From assembly GCA_009103225.1 (NCBI GenBank), contig RHPI01000890.1, positions 33,630-97,629 on the forward strand: a DNA stretch of 64,000 nt, given 5' to 3'. The position numbers were made by a program, and so were the translations under genes. Of this stretch, positions 32,050 to 42,658 are shown piece by piece. The notes under the pieces are model-generated. The model was not told the DNA's origin. It did no database searches and saw nothing but the letters and a program-made list of their open reading frames with translations. Origin of the DNA: Chlorokybus atmophyticus. Taxonomy: Eukaryota > Streptophyta > Chlorokybophyceae > Chlorokybales > Chlorokybaceae. How positions within the stretch are numbered: position 1 is the stretch's first letter; every line of letters starts with the position of its first letter.

Positions 32050-32503
32050 GGGAGCTCACAAGTCGCAAAAGAGAAGCTGCGGAGTACCGCGAACATGTAA
32101 TCCATGACCTAATTTAATGTCTTAAATGGCAATTAAGCAGTATGCTTGCAAATTGCTATGTTAGTTAGAAAAAATTAAGAGCAGCGCGCCAGGCTGACTA
32201 TCCGCCTTGCGGAGTGCGACAAAGCGGAAGACAAAGTAAGCATGTGTATGCTAATGGGCCAGTCCTCTGACCCATTAGCACACAGCACGCCACTCTTATA
32301 GCATTACCAAATGTAGGTGGTCCGTCTCAAAGCGACTATCAAGCGCACGCGCGCGCGCATGACGGGTGCCGACATTCAAGCTGAAGGACGAATTGGCCGT
32401 TGTATTGTTAGCGAACGAGGCATCAGATGAAGATGACTCCGATATTGAAGCAGAAGACTTGTCGGAGGAGGAACAGGAGGAGAGGGTTGAGGAGGAGTTC
32501 TAA
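32050..32503 (+). pseudogene. Coiled-coil acidic-tail protein, unit B copy
   Basis: Homologue of 29,588-30,023: LRELTSRKREAAEYREHVI, then RLTIRLAECDKAEDK before GTAAGC, then VVRLKATIKR, a frame change, and FKLKDELAVVLLANEASDED with the tail EDLSEEEQEERVEEEF ending at TAA 32,501-32,503. Conservation of splice-like borders and of the acidic tail between the two units, against many silent differences, suggests former coding function. Disabled by a frameshift near 32,360. Confidence 0.4.
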
Positions 32504-33040
32504 GGCACGCACCATGGGTTGACAAGCTGCGCATGAGTGCGACAGGTAGACTCAACGTTGTAGGTGGTTTTGTGCGCAAGTCAGCTGCTAAGTTGCAAAT
32601 GGACATACTTTCACCACTGCCGGTATGTTGAATATATTGTGGGCTTATATTTGCAAGACCAAACAATCAATCCAAGATTTGCACAAGCTGCATGGCATGT
32701 TGGTGTCCACTTACGGCAAAAATTGTCAACTTTCGTAAAATGGTAAGGGTCATATATTAACAACAGTGTTATGGCAAACAAACTGCCGGCTATTGCTGTC
32801 AGCTGTCCGTAACTACTGGCTAATGGTCGTCTGTACACATCGATCAAAGCGTAATTGATTGACAGCTTTCTACCGGTCAGTGCCACTGACAACCACTTTC
32901 GGCCCGCGGTCGTCTGCGTTAGTCCATATAAGTCAATGACAAACCTTGCAGTTCAAATGTAACATCTCAGGCAGCGGCAGGCAGGCTTGATGGGCTGAGG
33001 CACCCGTTAGTCCCTCGATCATAAGTCAATCACTGAGTAA

Positions 33041-33674
33041 AGTTATTAAGACAAGCATATTATAATTGAGATGCAATGTTTGCACATTGCGGTGATTGTC
33101 CACCAACTCATAGCATTCATATAATTTTGAACATGTTACACAGTATAAAAGCACACGCACACAACCGTGTGCACAAAAGTTCTATTGTACGGGTACAGAC
33201 TGTATGTTTTAAAATCGGATATTTTGTTACGTATTTTACGTAAAAACCGACTTTAAAACAATGCATTCTGATGACTTGATTGCTGCAGTAGCGAATGAAC
33301 GAAATAAAAGCTCAATGCTCAATGCAGGGTTTGCGTGAAAAGTTTGTGTCTCTACGGTAGATGGGTGATCTTATTGTTAATCAAAACTACAAAGACATGA
33401 AAACAATTCTGGAGCACAAAGGCACATGTGGTGCACTTTTCGTACTTGATGAGTTGGGTAATGAGTCATTACTAATGACGACGCACTGGGTTACGCCGAT
33501 ACACCGTAACTTATTGAATACGGCCTTTCACCCACATGATCAGCGATGTGACACGTGGCACCGAGGCAAAGCCGGCGGCGGCGGCGGCGGCGACAGGGGT
33601 GACGTCGCCGCCGGTAGGGCAGACGGACGGCGAGGAAGGGAAGCTGGCGTGTAGCGGGAGGTAGCTTCCCGGCG
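33041..33674. other. Upstream region of the makorin gene
   Basis: AT-rich spacer. It includes an imperfect hairpin with TTTTAAAATCGG at 33,207-33,218 and its near complement at 33,247-33,258 around two TACGTA words. An open frame at 33,361-33,654 (97 residues) has no recognisable domain and turns into a Gly-rich run that is antisense to the GC-rich 5' region. The promoter of the makorin gene should lie here; no TATA or CpG landmark is firm. Confidence 0.4.
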
Positions 33675-35983
33675 ATGGCGGGCTGCGGATGCGTGGGCGG
33701 CAGCTGCGTCAGCACCCGCTGCAGCTGCCGGCGGTCGGGCCAGGCCTGCGGGGCGCTGTGCGGCTGCAACCGGGCGGCGGACGCTGACAACGGCACCAAC
33801 GCCGCCGGCCCCTCCGCCTGCACCAACACGCTCCATGCCCTGCTACAGCAGCAGGCGCCCCGCCTTCGCCGCCCGGGGATCAGTGTGCCCGCCGACCTCC
33901 TCCGGCCCTACTCCCGGCAGCCCGTGAGAGGCGGCCGCCGCCCGCCCGATCCTGCCGCCGCCGCCCAGGCCGCCGCCGGCGCTGCGGCTGCCACCATCGC
34001 AGGTACTACTCTTACTACGAGACCCAGGTTCAGTTGCTGCCCAACCCCAGCTTACTGCTATCTGTTGTTGTCAGCCAGATGAAGTACAGCTAGGGTTTGA
34101 TCTGATTGTCAACAGCAGTTCAGCAGTAGCGAGCTGAATGTTGTTGAGCATGTTGCGTGGTGTTTGTGAGAGCATGGCTTGTCCTCCACTCGAGCAATAC
34201 TACATCTCGCCTACGCACACGTATGCATCGCAAGTTCTTATTGCCGATGTTGCACTACATGCTTGGAGTGTGCATTCGTTCAGTGCAATGGTCATGCAGC
34301 GGTCTTTTGCAGTATTTGTGGATGCTTTCGCAAACACGTATATCAAGGCGTTTGCTGTAACATCATACCTTGTTGCTAATCTGGTTGGCGCTGTTGTCAG
34401 TGAGATGAAATTTGAACACTGATACATAGGATAGGACACACATGCTGACTAGTATTGCACTTGCAGCTGCGGCGCTGCCACCGCACGCCTTCCATCACCT
34501 TCACGACTTGTCTTCTCGTGACAGTGGCGCCAGCACGAGCAGTAGCAGCAGCAGCAGCGGGTCGGAGAGGGGAGGAGGGAGTGCGAGGGGGCCACATCCG
34601 AGCGGCAATAACAACTCTTCAACAACAAACAGGCATGTGGACCTCATCCCAGCAACCCGCCCATTGAACAATAACGCGGATATCGCACGTCCCAGTATGG
34701 CGACGCAACATCATCAACAACAGCACCAGCAACGGCAAAGGCCTGCACCCCCGTGCCGGTATTTTGCTGCAGGATGCTGCAGGTGAGCATGGACAAGGTT
34801 TCTGATATGTTGGTAGTTGTGCTTTGGTATTGTCTAACAAGTTGTTTGTGTGCAGGTTTGGGGCGGAGTGCATTTACTCGCATGATCAAGCCGCAGCAAA
34901 CAGGCCAATGCGTGAAAGGCCTGAGACGCCAGTCTGCGTGTACTTTGTATCCGGCAATTGCAGAAACGGCGACAGCTGCATGTTCCGGCATGTGTATGCA
35001 ACACCTACATCTTCCGAGCAACAGCAGGCGCCGGTTGCTGTGGCAGTTACCTCAACAACTCCCACTCTATGCGCAGTCTCGGACAACATTGGCACAGTGT
35101 GTGCATCTGAGGATGAAGGACCGGACACTTGTGGCGTGTGCTTTGAGGACGTACAGAAGGCCAAGAAGCGGTATGAGTCATAGCTGGCTTGTTCGTTTGT
35201 CTGCGTAATCTCTATCAACGATGGGGCTTGTTGTGTCGGTTCAAAAGGAGAAGCACTTACCCTTGTGTGCAGGTTTGGGCTGCTGACAGAGTGTGACCAC
35301 TGTTTTTGTTTGGAGTGTTTGCGCACGTGGCGGCAGCGCGAGGGGCAGGAGCTCTCCGTGGTGAGGTCCTGTCCAGCGTGCCGCAAGCTCAGCCACTTTG
35401 TGGTGCCGTCCGCCACGTTCTGCAAGGGGGAGGAGAAGCAGCGCGTGATCGCCGCGTACAAAGCAACACTGGCAAGACAACCGTGCAGATACTATCAGTC
35501 CTCAGGTATAACAAAGCGTGCTTTAGTGCAGATCAAGGCTATTGTCGCTTGACTGGAAGAGAAGAAGCATGTGTTGGTTGTATTCTTATTGGCTGACCTG
35601 CTTGTGCGTGTGGCTGCGTCTCTGCAGGTACTTGTCGGTTTGGGCCCCATTGCTTCTATGCGCATGTGGACAGCGATGGCACGGACGCGAAGCCGAAGCA
35701 GGCGCAGGATTGGACGAAGCGGGCAGAAAGGCGGCGGCGGCGGGAAGAGCAGGCTCAGCAACAGCGCAGGCGTGCGATATCTGCTGCGCATGCGTTCGGG
35801 GCAGGCACCGCTGCAACAGGCGACGGCAGCACCGCCTCGGACGTGTCCAACACCTTCCAGCGCATGCTTGAGATGCTCGAGGAGCTCTACTCGGAGACGG
35901 ACTCTGTGTCTGAACTGCTCTCTCAAGGCGACTGGCTGGAGGATGAGGACTACGGCTATTCCTCGGAGGAAACGCTTGAATAA
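33675..35983 (+). CDS. MKRN: Makorin-type RING E3 ubiquitin ligase with N-terminal CXC-like motif
   Basis: Five exons, 33,675-34,002, 34,467-34,782, 34,856-35,170, 35,273-35,505 and 35,628-35,983, total 1,548 nt or 515 residues; every junction is GT-AG and in phase. The ATG is the first after an in-frame TAG at 33,615. Residues 4-32 form a Cys cluster (CGCVGGSCVSTRCSC ... CGALCGC) like a CXC domain. Then come CCCH finger 1 (PCRYFAAGCCRFGAEC), CCCH finger 2 (VCVYFVSGNCRNGDSC), a C3HC4 RING (CGVC ... CDHCFCLEC ... CPAC), CCCH finger 3 (PCRYYQSSGTCRFGPHC) and an acidic tail ending SSEETLE. This CCCH-CCCH-RING-CCCH order defines makorins, which ubiquitinate proteins and bind RNA. A TGTAA lies near 36,056, a possible polyadenylation signal. 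The Cys-rich exon 1 is unusual for makorins. Confidence 0.9.
34227..34379 (+). other. Cys-rich open stretch within makorin intron 1
   Basis: Inside the 464-bp first intron one frame reads CRCCTTCLECAFVQCNGH and continues AVFCSICGCF before a stop. It could be an alternative exon coding for a zinc-binding segment, but no splice-site pair that keeps phase was found. Recorded as an observation only. Confidence 0.2.
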
Positions 35984-36764
35984 AGAATCTAGCCGTGAGA
36001 TTGATAACGCCATGAATGCTCTTGTGGCACTTGTGCAGACTTTTTTCATTTTCATTTGTAAAGTGTGGTGTTTTAGCCATGGTCCGGTGCGCAGTCTGCC
36101 TTGGCATGCTGCCCTGCGGTTGTAAAGAATACTATGGAAGGGCTGACTGCTGTTTGGCGTGCGTGCTGCTGGGGCAGTGGTACACAGTGCTGTTGCACAG
36201 TACAGCACATGTCATGAGACTTTGTTAGAAGACGGGAAACAGAATGACGCGAGAATAGCCTGTGTCAATGCCTATCACAACCCCGACTCCAACCTGATCA
36301 GATCAGTGCTACTACATATCGAGGTACATAAGCACAAGTACATACGCAGGCCAAAATGCTCCATGATTGAATCGCGTTGCCGTATATTGCGATATAGTAG
36401 TGACACAGCAATTGGTATTGGCAATGACTCGCTGCATAACACATGTCTATGCATGTGTCATGTTGTTGCATACATAGTTGCACTTTCTGTATACAATAGT
36501 GCGGAGTAGTGGTACACTACATCCACTGTAGATGTAGAACCCGTTGGTAGAGCATGCATGTGAAGCTGTTGGTAATGTGAGTGGTGTGTACAGAAAATGC
36601 AAGTGATCATGATACATGCAACATGCATGACACATGCATTGTTCATCAAGCTCATCATCATGCAATGATTATTTACCACTGGGTCTACCTACACTAGCCA
36701 CACGTAACTATTGTAACTACTGCCTTCAACCCCCATCAGACATACATGCATGCATTTGCTCATA
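35984..36764. other. Makorin 3' flank, no gene recognised
   Basis: The 3' untranslated region and spacer, with a TTTGTAAAG word near 36,055 that could serve as polyadenylation signal. No convincing coding frame; several ATGCATG words. Confidence 0.5.
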
Positions 36765-37695
36765 CTGTAGTTTAGAGTCAGGCGCGTTGACTCGCTCAGG
36801 GTTAGATCCAACTCATTGACATACACCACTGCAGCAGCCTCATCACTGACGATCTTGTAGTCAGTGTCTTTCAGCAGACCTTCTAGCCTGGAGTACAGGC
36901 GTAGAGGGTCCTCGTTGGGCTTGCGTCGAAACCGTCTCAGCTCCTCCACTTTGCTGAGGGTTTGAGGTGGGAAGGTGCAACGAAATGCAGCGTATAGGTC
37001 CTTGAGTGGATAGTCAGAGATGGCAGCACCCACAGTAATGGCTGGTGCGCGCAGTGCGACTGACCCGAGGGTGAAAAGCACTGCCTCCTGCACGAGAGCC
37101 AGGTGTTGCTTGAAGTAGAGGTGTGCCCACCTCAACGGCTGCAGCGCGTTGTTCTTCAAAGATAGCAGCAGAATGGTCCAGGATTTCGGCCCGTCGTGCG
37201 ACCGTCTTAATCTCAATCTTTGCAGGGGTCAGGTTGACGATCACAAACTCAGGCTCCTCCTCCTCTGCCCGCTCGATGGCTGCAGCTACGGACAAGCCGG
37301 TGACTGCAGCTGGAGTGGCAGGTGGAGCGACGGCTGCTAAACTGTGCAGTGACGCAGATGCTCTGGTGCTGGCGAGCTCGCCATAGCCATCAACTCGATG
37401 CAGTTCAGCAACAGGCTTCCGGACATTGTGTGCTTCATGGTCCAGATATTAAGCAGCAATGTGGAAACAAATTCCATCCAACCACTCGTTGTTCTTCAGA
37501 GCTTGCTGTCGCATCTTGGAATGGAGCTTGATGACTGCATCCAGAGAGGTGGAGCCAGCATGTCCGGAAAAGCGCAGGGATGTACTTGAGCTGGAAGACT
37601 CCAACTCGTAGTCGCCGCTGTTAGACGATAGTGAGGAAGCTTGATGGCCAGGAGTAGACCGGAACGGAGTGAAGCCACAGACAAAACGCGAGCCT
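36765..37695 (-). pseudogene. Gypsy Gag fragment (copy B), split by a copia insertion
   Basis: Minus-strand match to the Gag at 24,620-26,053: FTLGSVALRAPAITVGAAIS, EELRRFRRKPNEDPLRLYS, ESTRLTLNYS, and further upstream SVAAAIERAEEEEPEFVIVN and GSTSLDAVIKLHSKMRQQAL. Frames change near 37,060 and 37,450. It is cut at 37,695 by the copia-like element and resumes at 40,370 with the Gag start and leader, then the LTR at 40,699. The zinc knuckles and everything downstream are missing at the 36,765 side. Confidence 0.85.
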
Positions 37696-38072
37696 TGTTG
37701 ACATACACACATTGAAATGCACATGCACACGGGTGACATGCTACATCACACTACAGCTTGTATTAAGGCAACAAGTCCGCGGGTCTTATACCCGCCCGAT
37801 TCTGCACCAGATACACACACTGCTGGTCTACAAGCTACACCGTACAAAATACTTAACCGAATCCTGTGCTATAAGTTGCACCACATAGCTAACTTGAAGA
37901 TCTACACAACAAGCTACGCCACTATGCATTTGGCTTTGTATCCACCAAGATCCAACGGTTCTTGTAAGCCCTTGCTCTGCAACCTGCTCGGACCCAGTCC
38001 GCAGTCATCGAGGTCCTCTCGTGTATTCCTATGCAAAGGGCAAGCTGACCGGATGTAGGAATACCTTCAACA
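37696..38072 (-). repeat. Copia family-3 LTR (3')
   Basis: 377 bp, TGTTGACATACACAC ... CCTTCAACA. It pairs with 39,992-40,369. Confidence 0.92.
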
Positions 38073-38105
38073 CTCCCATGCGGGCAGCTTGGCCTTCACC
38101 ACTTG

Positions 38106-39711
38106 CTTCTTTGTCAATCATGTATGGTGAACTCCCACGCGCTCCTTGCTTCTCTTCTTGGCGACCTTGTGCGCGATCATGGTTGAACGACACCCGAGCT
38201 CCAGCTCTTCCATGCTTCCCATCAACGCTTCAAACCTGTTCACCTTGACGTTCTTGTTGTCTTCACCCGCAAGCTTGATCTCCAGCTTGCTCTTCTTCAC
38301 TTGCACTTGCTGCACATGCTTGTTACCGCCCTTCACTTGCTGCACCTATCTTCCTTTGAGAGAACTTTTGCCTTCAGTGATCACCTTGACTTCGTTCTTC
38401 ACCACCTTTGGCACCTTACTATCAAGCGCTTGCTTGTAGCTTTTTGCAGCTCCCACGGGCTCTAAGCTTTCCTTCACAGCAATCTTCTGTGCCTTCTTGT
38501 TGCTCTGACCTTGTGGTTTCTTCTCAACCACCCTTGCCATTGTAGCAACTACCTTGCGCTCATTGTCCTCCTCCACGTAACAAAGTCCACCCTTATTGAT
38601 GCAGACTAGCTGTGTAACACCCCCAAGCACTATTCTAGCCTTGTACATATTTACAAACAGCAGTCGCACCAACCCTCGTGGCTACATGCACTGAGAACAA
38701 ATTTGCTGATGCATCTGGCACATGTAGTTGATCAGCACAATCTTCCTCACTTCGCCACCAACCTTGCACCTAAAGTTGACGTCCCCTTTTGCAACTGCTT
38801 GCAACATTGTCTTATTCCCGAAGTCCACCGTGACAGGCTTTGTGAGAGGAGTGTAGTTGACGAGCTTGCTCCTGTCGCTGGTGAGATGCCTCAAAGCTCC
38901 CGAATCCAGCACCCACCTAGGATACTCTGCTTCGTCTTCCGTTGCATGAAATGCAACCACTCTCCCTCTCCTCTTCACTTGACTTCTTCAACTTGGGACA
39001 CTTGTACTTGAAGTAACCACCCTCCCCGCAGTGCCAACACTCTGTACTGTTGCCTTAAGCGCTCTTCTTTCCGTATTTTAAAGCCGCAAACCGATTGCGT
39101 GACGCCACACCTCCGGGCGATGCTCCATTCTCCACTTCATCATCTTTCTTCAAGCGTTGCTCTTCTTGAAGAAGAAGAAGCCTTAGTGTCACCCCGTCAA
39201 GCGACAACTCTTCCGTCGTTGACTTCAAAATGGTAACAACCACTCGATACTCCATGGGCAAACCCGAGAGCACAGCCCACACCACCTCAACTTCCTTGAG
39301 CTCATGGCCAATGACCAACAAGTCTTTCCATAACGCTTTCGCCCGTGCTACAAACTTGCTTATTGGCTCCCCGCTCAGCTTTCGCAACTAGTTGAGTTCT
39401 TGTCTTAGCTGTAGCCTTCTAACCATGTTGCGCGACTTGAAGTGGCTTACCAACTTCAACCACAGCTCCTCCTTCGCGGTGCTGCATTCTCTCACCATCA
39501 CCAGATGATGCTCCGCAACATTCAAGCCTATCAAGGCTAATGCCTTCTTACTTTGTGTCGCCCAAATACTTGCTTGCCCTGCGGGCACTTTTTCTTTGGG
39601 GTCGACATACTTCCACAAGTCTTTGTGAATCAGTAGCAATTCCAACTTCATACTCCACATGCTATAGTTGTTAGCTTCAAGTGGCTCTGTTGTGATCTTC
39701 AAGCCGTCCAT
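38106..39711 (-). pseudogene. Copia-type Gag, protease block and Lys-rich tail
   Basis: Gag begins MDGLKITTEPLEANNYSMW and continues LLLIHKDLWKYVDPKEK. A TAG at 39,388 interrupts before LRKLSGEPISKFVARAKALW. A zinc knuckle follows (CWHCGEGGYFKYKC, the His position being Tyr), a frame change near 39,055, then WVLDSGALRHLTSDRSKL, the protease active-site region. Instead of integrase the frame continues ARIVLGGVTQLVCINKGGL and a Lys-rich stretch (KKPQGQSNKKAQK, KSKLEIKLAGEDNKNVK). The final part is of unknown origin. Several stops and shifts make this copy inactive, yet Gag packaging capacity is the only function such an element would need. Confidence 0.75.
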
Positions 39712-39979
39712 GCTTCAATTCTTCAAGTTGCCTTCTTTGCCTCTCGCAAAACTTGCAACCATCTCTTCAACTCTCGCCCAAGCTTTCAAAGTCTTTGAGT
39801 TGCCTTCTTAGTCTTTCGCCAAGCTTGCAACTTTCTCCACCAGTCTCTAAAGCCTTTTGAGTCTTCAGAGTCTTCAATCTTCAACCTTCAACCTTCAACC
39901 TTCGAAGTCTTCAGAGTCTTCCCGAAGCAACCACAGCTATGCACACAACTGCAACACACTTCAACCTACATGCATTTGT

Positions 39980-39991
39980 GGGCCCATAACC
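39980..39991 (-). other. Half-tRNA primer-binding site of copia family 3
   Basis: The same 12-mer as at 412 and 15,917, abutting the LTR at 39,992. Confidence 0.85.
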
Positions 39992-40369
39992 TGTTGACAT
40001 ACACACATTGACAAGCACATGCACATGGGTGACATGCTACATCACATTACAGCTTGTATTAAGGGCAACAAGTTCGCGGGTCTTATACCCGCCCGATTCT
40101 GCACCAGATACACACATTGCTGGTCTACAAGCTACACCGTACGATATATTTAACCGAATTTTGTGCTGTAAGTTGCACCACGTAGCTAACTTCAAGATCT
40201 ACACAACAAGCTACGCCACGTGTTATTTGGCTCTGTATCCACCAAGATTTAACGGTTCTTGTAAGCCCTTGCTCTGCAACCTGCTCGGACCCAGTTTGGA
40301 GTCATCGAGGTCCTCTCGTGTATTCCTATGCAAAGGGCAAGCTGACCGGATGTAGGAATACCTTCAACA
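39992..40369 (-). repeat. Copia family-3 LTR (5')
   Basis: 378 bp, TGTTGACATACACAC ... CCTTCAACA, next to the primer-binding site. Confidence 0.92.
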
Positions 40370-40698
40370 AGCCTCTGCTGCTGCGATCGCTACTCCCATC
40401 GCTGGTCCGCTCGTAGGTGAGATTAGAGGTTGGGCTTCAGCTGCTAAGGTCACCCTCGTTTATTGGAGAAAACGAGGTGGGCCTGCTCATACAACTAGTC
40501 CATAGGTGAAAGTGTTTAAAGGGTAGCGTGTTCGTGCTCTACTGTCTGTCTTGATGCTGCTACCACTCACCACACTAGTGCTTGTGTGCGCACTATGTGA
40601 TGACAGTGATAACGAATGCACAGAGATGTATCCCCGGATACAGACTGCACTATCTGATGCAGAATGCGACGCACTCACTTAAGCAAAGAGGGTGACAC
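40370..40698 (-). pseudogene. Gypsy copy B: Gag start and leader
   Basis: Continues copy B after the copia insertion; it matches 25,965-26,287 closely (for example TGGTCCGCTCGTAGGTGAG). It contains the Gag N-terminus and the leader up to GTGACACTG before the LTR. Confidence 0.8.
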
Positions 40699-41334
40699 TG
40701 TGGGTAAACAAGCCACTACGATAGGTAGTGCTGTATATACAGTTTTTGCATGAGTAGATGATGTGTTACACTGTTAAGTGAGGTGAATGAACAAGCAACG
40801 CAGAGATGCTATGTCCTGACTGATGCAGCAAACACATCACCGCCAAGCTCACAGCAATGACAAGCACAGCGTACAAGAGCATACACTGTGTCTCACGCAG
40901 TAAGGAAGTTCTTGGCAACTGGGACGGTGTGCTTCCAGTTCAAGTTGCTTCACAAGATTTAAAAGGCAGAGTCTTTACTCTTAGTACTTACTCACAGTGT
41001 CACCAGCGAGTTTAGTGACACGACTTCCTACTTAAACATGCCATGACTGTGCCACGCGGGCACTAGGCAACGGTCTCATCGAGGCCGTATGCTACTACGA
41101 AAACCCTCTAAGACTCGATATAGCACATAAGCTGATAACAGGATTTTGATTGATCAGCTACGCGCGGTTCCTACAGAGAGGTCTATAGAGTAGCCCTAGC
41201 TACATGCTACATGAAGTACAAAGTAGCTAGCAGTAGGCTGGGGCGCGCGCGGTCTTCATGCTGGTAGCCCGGGCTTGGGGCTGGATGTAGGGATGCTCGA
41301 GGAGGACTGCCATGCGAGGGTATTTGGCATGACA
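40699..41334 (-). repeat. Gypsy LTR, copy B
   Basis: About 636 bp aligned to 26,288-26,952 with small deletions; it ends GGCATGACA at 41,334. The bases beyond it belong to another gypsy Gag, so copy B inserted into copy C. Confidence 0.8.
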
Positions 41335-41945
41335 GCCTCGTGGTTTAAGCAAGGCGCAGCCATGCAACAAAACATTACATCTGACCAGTTGGGGGTCTTG
41401 ATTGCATGGTAGCTCAACCTGGAGTCAAACTTGATTATGATCCATTCGTCCAGCGGTGTTAAACCAAGACGTCTAGACAAGGTGAGACCATGGGTGAAGC
41501 CTGCTGACTCCATGTCCTCATTGTCGAGCTAGTCCATGAAGTCTTCAACTCGATGACGAGAAGTGGTATGTCTCTGACCGTGTGCTGTTGATTTTCGGTT
41601 CGGTGTTGTCGTCGCCCTCTTCTTCGCCGTATCGGCGGTAGGATAGGCCAAAGCCCAACCAGCTGCTGAAGTCGCTGGTGTTCTCTTCAGCAACAAGAGA
41701 AAGTCTGTAACGATGCGTGGACTCTCTGGCTGCTGGGGACGCACTCATGCAAATAACACGGTGAGCGAAGGAGAATGCGAGGCAGAGTGTGTGTGCTCTA
41801 CTCCAACTCTCTCAATGCTACCACCCAACACACTAGTGCGTGTAGCTGCACTATGTGCTGAAAATGATAACACTACACTGATGCAACCAATGTCACTGCA
41901 AGCAACACTAATACAATGCACTCACTTTTACAAGGAGGATGACAC
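41335..41945 (-). pseudogene. Gypsy copy C: Gag N-terminal fragment and leader
   Basis: Minus strand reads LGLTPLDEWIIIKFDSRLSY and PNWSDVMFCCMAAPCLNHEA, homologous to the Gag start TTSLDKFIIKFHSKM and DWSDEISFHIAAQYLDHEA. The leader at 41,800-41,945 matches 26,120-26,287. It is more diverged than copy B, so an older insertion. Confidence 0.75.
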
Positions 41946-42542
41946 TGTAAGTCAACAACCCACCACGAGAGGTAGTGATGCTTATATAGTTCCTTGCATT
42001 CCTCTGTTAAGTTAGGTGTATAAATGCGGCAACACGTAGATACCAAACTTCGATGCGAACTACACAACGTGCACCCACGCAACCACAATCACATCAAGTG
42101 ACAAGCAATGCACGTGTGTATGCACTTCACTCTCTCACGTGTAGCATGTGTCTTGGCTTACGGGGTGGCGAGGTGATGCAGTCACATCAAGCCACAACCC
42201 TCAGAGAGCAAGTTCAAAGCACTTGTAAAGATTACTTCGCATTTTACAATTCCCAAGTCCTCAAGTCTCACTTACAGTGTTATCAACGTACAGAGACTAA
42301 GCCTTTATAGTCAAGCAACAACTGTTCAGTTTTTGAATAACGGGTAATTTACGAAATGACCCTAATACACCTAGATCATTCTCACAACGGATCAGCTAGT
42401 ACGGCTATGACTGAATGTCAGGTACCTATGCGATCTGACTTCGAATGGCTGCGTGTTGCGCGGGACCCATGCCGATAGGCGGAGTTGATGCCTGGCTATA
42501 GGCATAGCTGACGGTAATGCCTCCTGATGCTGGTAGCGCGGG
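41946..42542 (-). repeat. Gypsy LTR, copy C (interrupted by TRIM)
   Basis: Starts TGTAAGTCAACAACCCACC, like the start of the LTR at 26,288. Similarity weakens toward 42,540, and the outer end is broken by the TRIM at 42,543-43,076. It probably resumes for a short distance after 43,082. Confidence 0.6.
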
Positions 42543-42621
42543 TGTAACGGCAAGGTAAATAAGATTACCATAAATTGATCATATAAGCACCAGGTCTTTT
42601 GTGGTCAAGTGGGCTGTGACA
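42543..42621 (+). repeat. TRIM LTR 1 (79 bp)
   Basis: Pairs with 42,998-43,076; the two differ at about ten positions by eye. Confidence 0.93.
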
Positions 42622-42658
42622 TTGGTCATCAGAGTTTGAGACCCGGGTTCGATTCCTG
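42606..42658 (+). promoter_or_regulatory. tRNA-like Pol III A and B boxes spanning the TRIM LTR/PBS border
   Basis: TGGTCAAGTGGG at about 42,602-42,613 fits the A-box consensus (TRGYNNARYGG), and GGTTCGATTCC at about 42,646-42,656 fits the B box (GGTTCGANNCC). Arm lengths also fit tRNA geometry (a D-arm with GTCA/TGAC pairing, 17-nt anticodon-arm length, 4-nt variable loop, T-arm), but the acceptor and anticodon stems do not pair, so it is tRNA-derived and not a functional tRNA. Confidence 0.55.

Larger units (their letters stand above)
30594..33040. repeat. Tandem unit B
   Basis: Second copy of unit A, including a minus-strand transposase N-terminal segment (about 31,193-30,690, WYGLEHALVVAFVKCNNGQG and CIRNAHFLTKDLQRETGVHV) and the plus-strand coiled-coil gene. 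It carries two short inverted duplications absent from unit A (31,900-31,935 and 32,249-32,280). Confidence 0.8.
37696..40369 (-). mobile_element. Non-autonomous copia (gag/protease only) with target duplication
   Basis: 2,674 bp with 377/378-bp LTRs (37,696-38,072 and 39,992-40,369), flanked by AGCCT at 37,691-37,695 and 40,370-40,374. In its orientation the order is 5' LTR (right), half-tRNA primer site 39,980-39,991, leader, gag, a degraded zinc knuckle, a protease-like block, a Lys-rich tail, 3' LTR (left). Only about 1.9 kb of internal sequence is present and no integrase, RT or RNase H is detectable, so it must rely on enzymes from other copia elements. Confidence 0.92.

Noticed and set aside
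33361-33654. 97-codon open frame upstream of makorin as a gene
   Set aside because: No domain, ends in a Gly run antisense to GC-rich 5' sequence, no conserved start context; probably chance.
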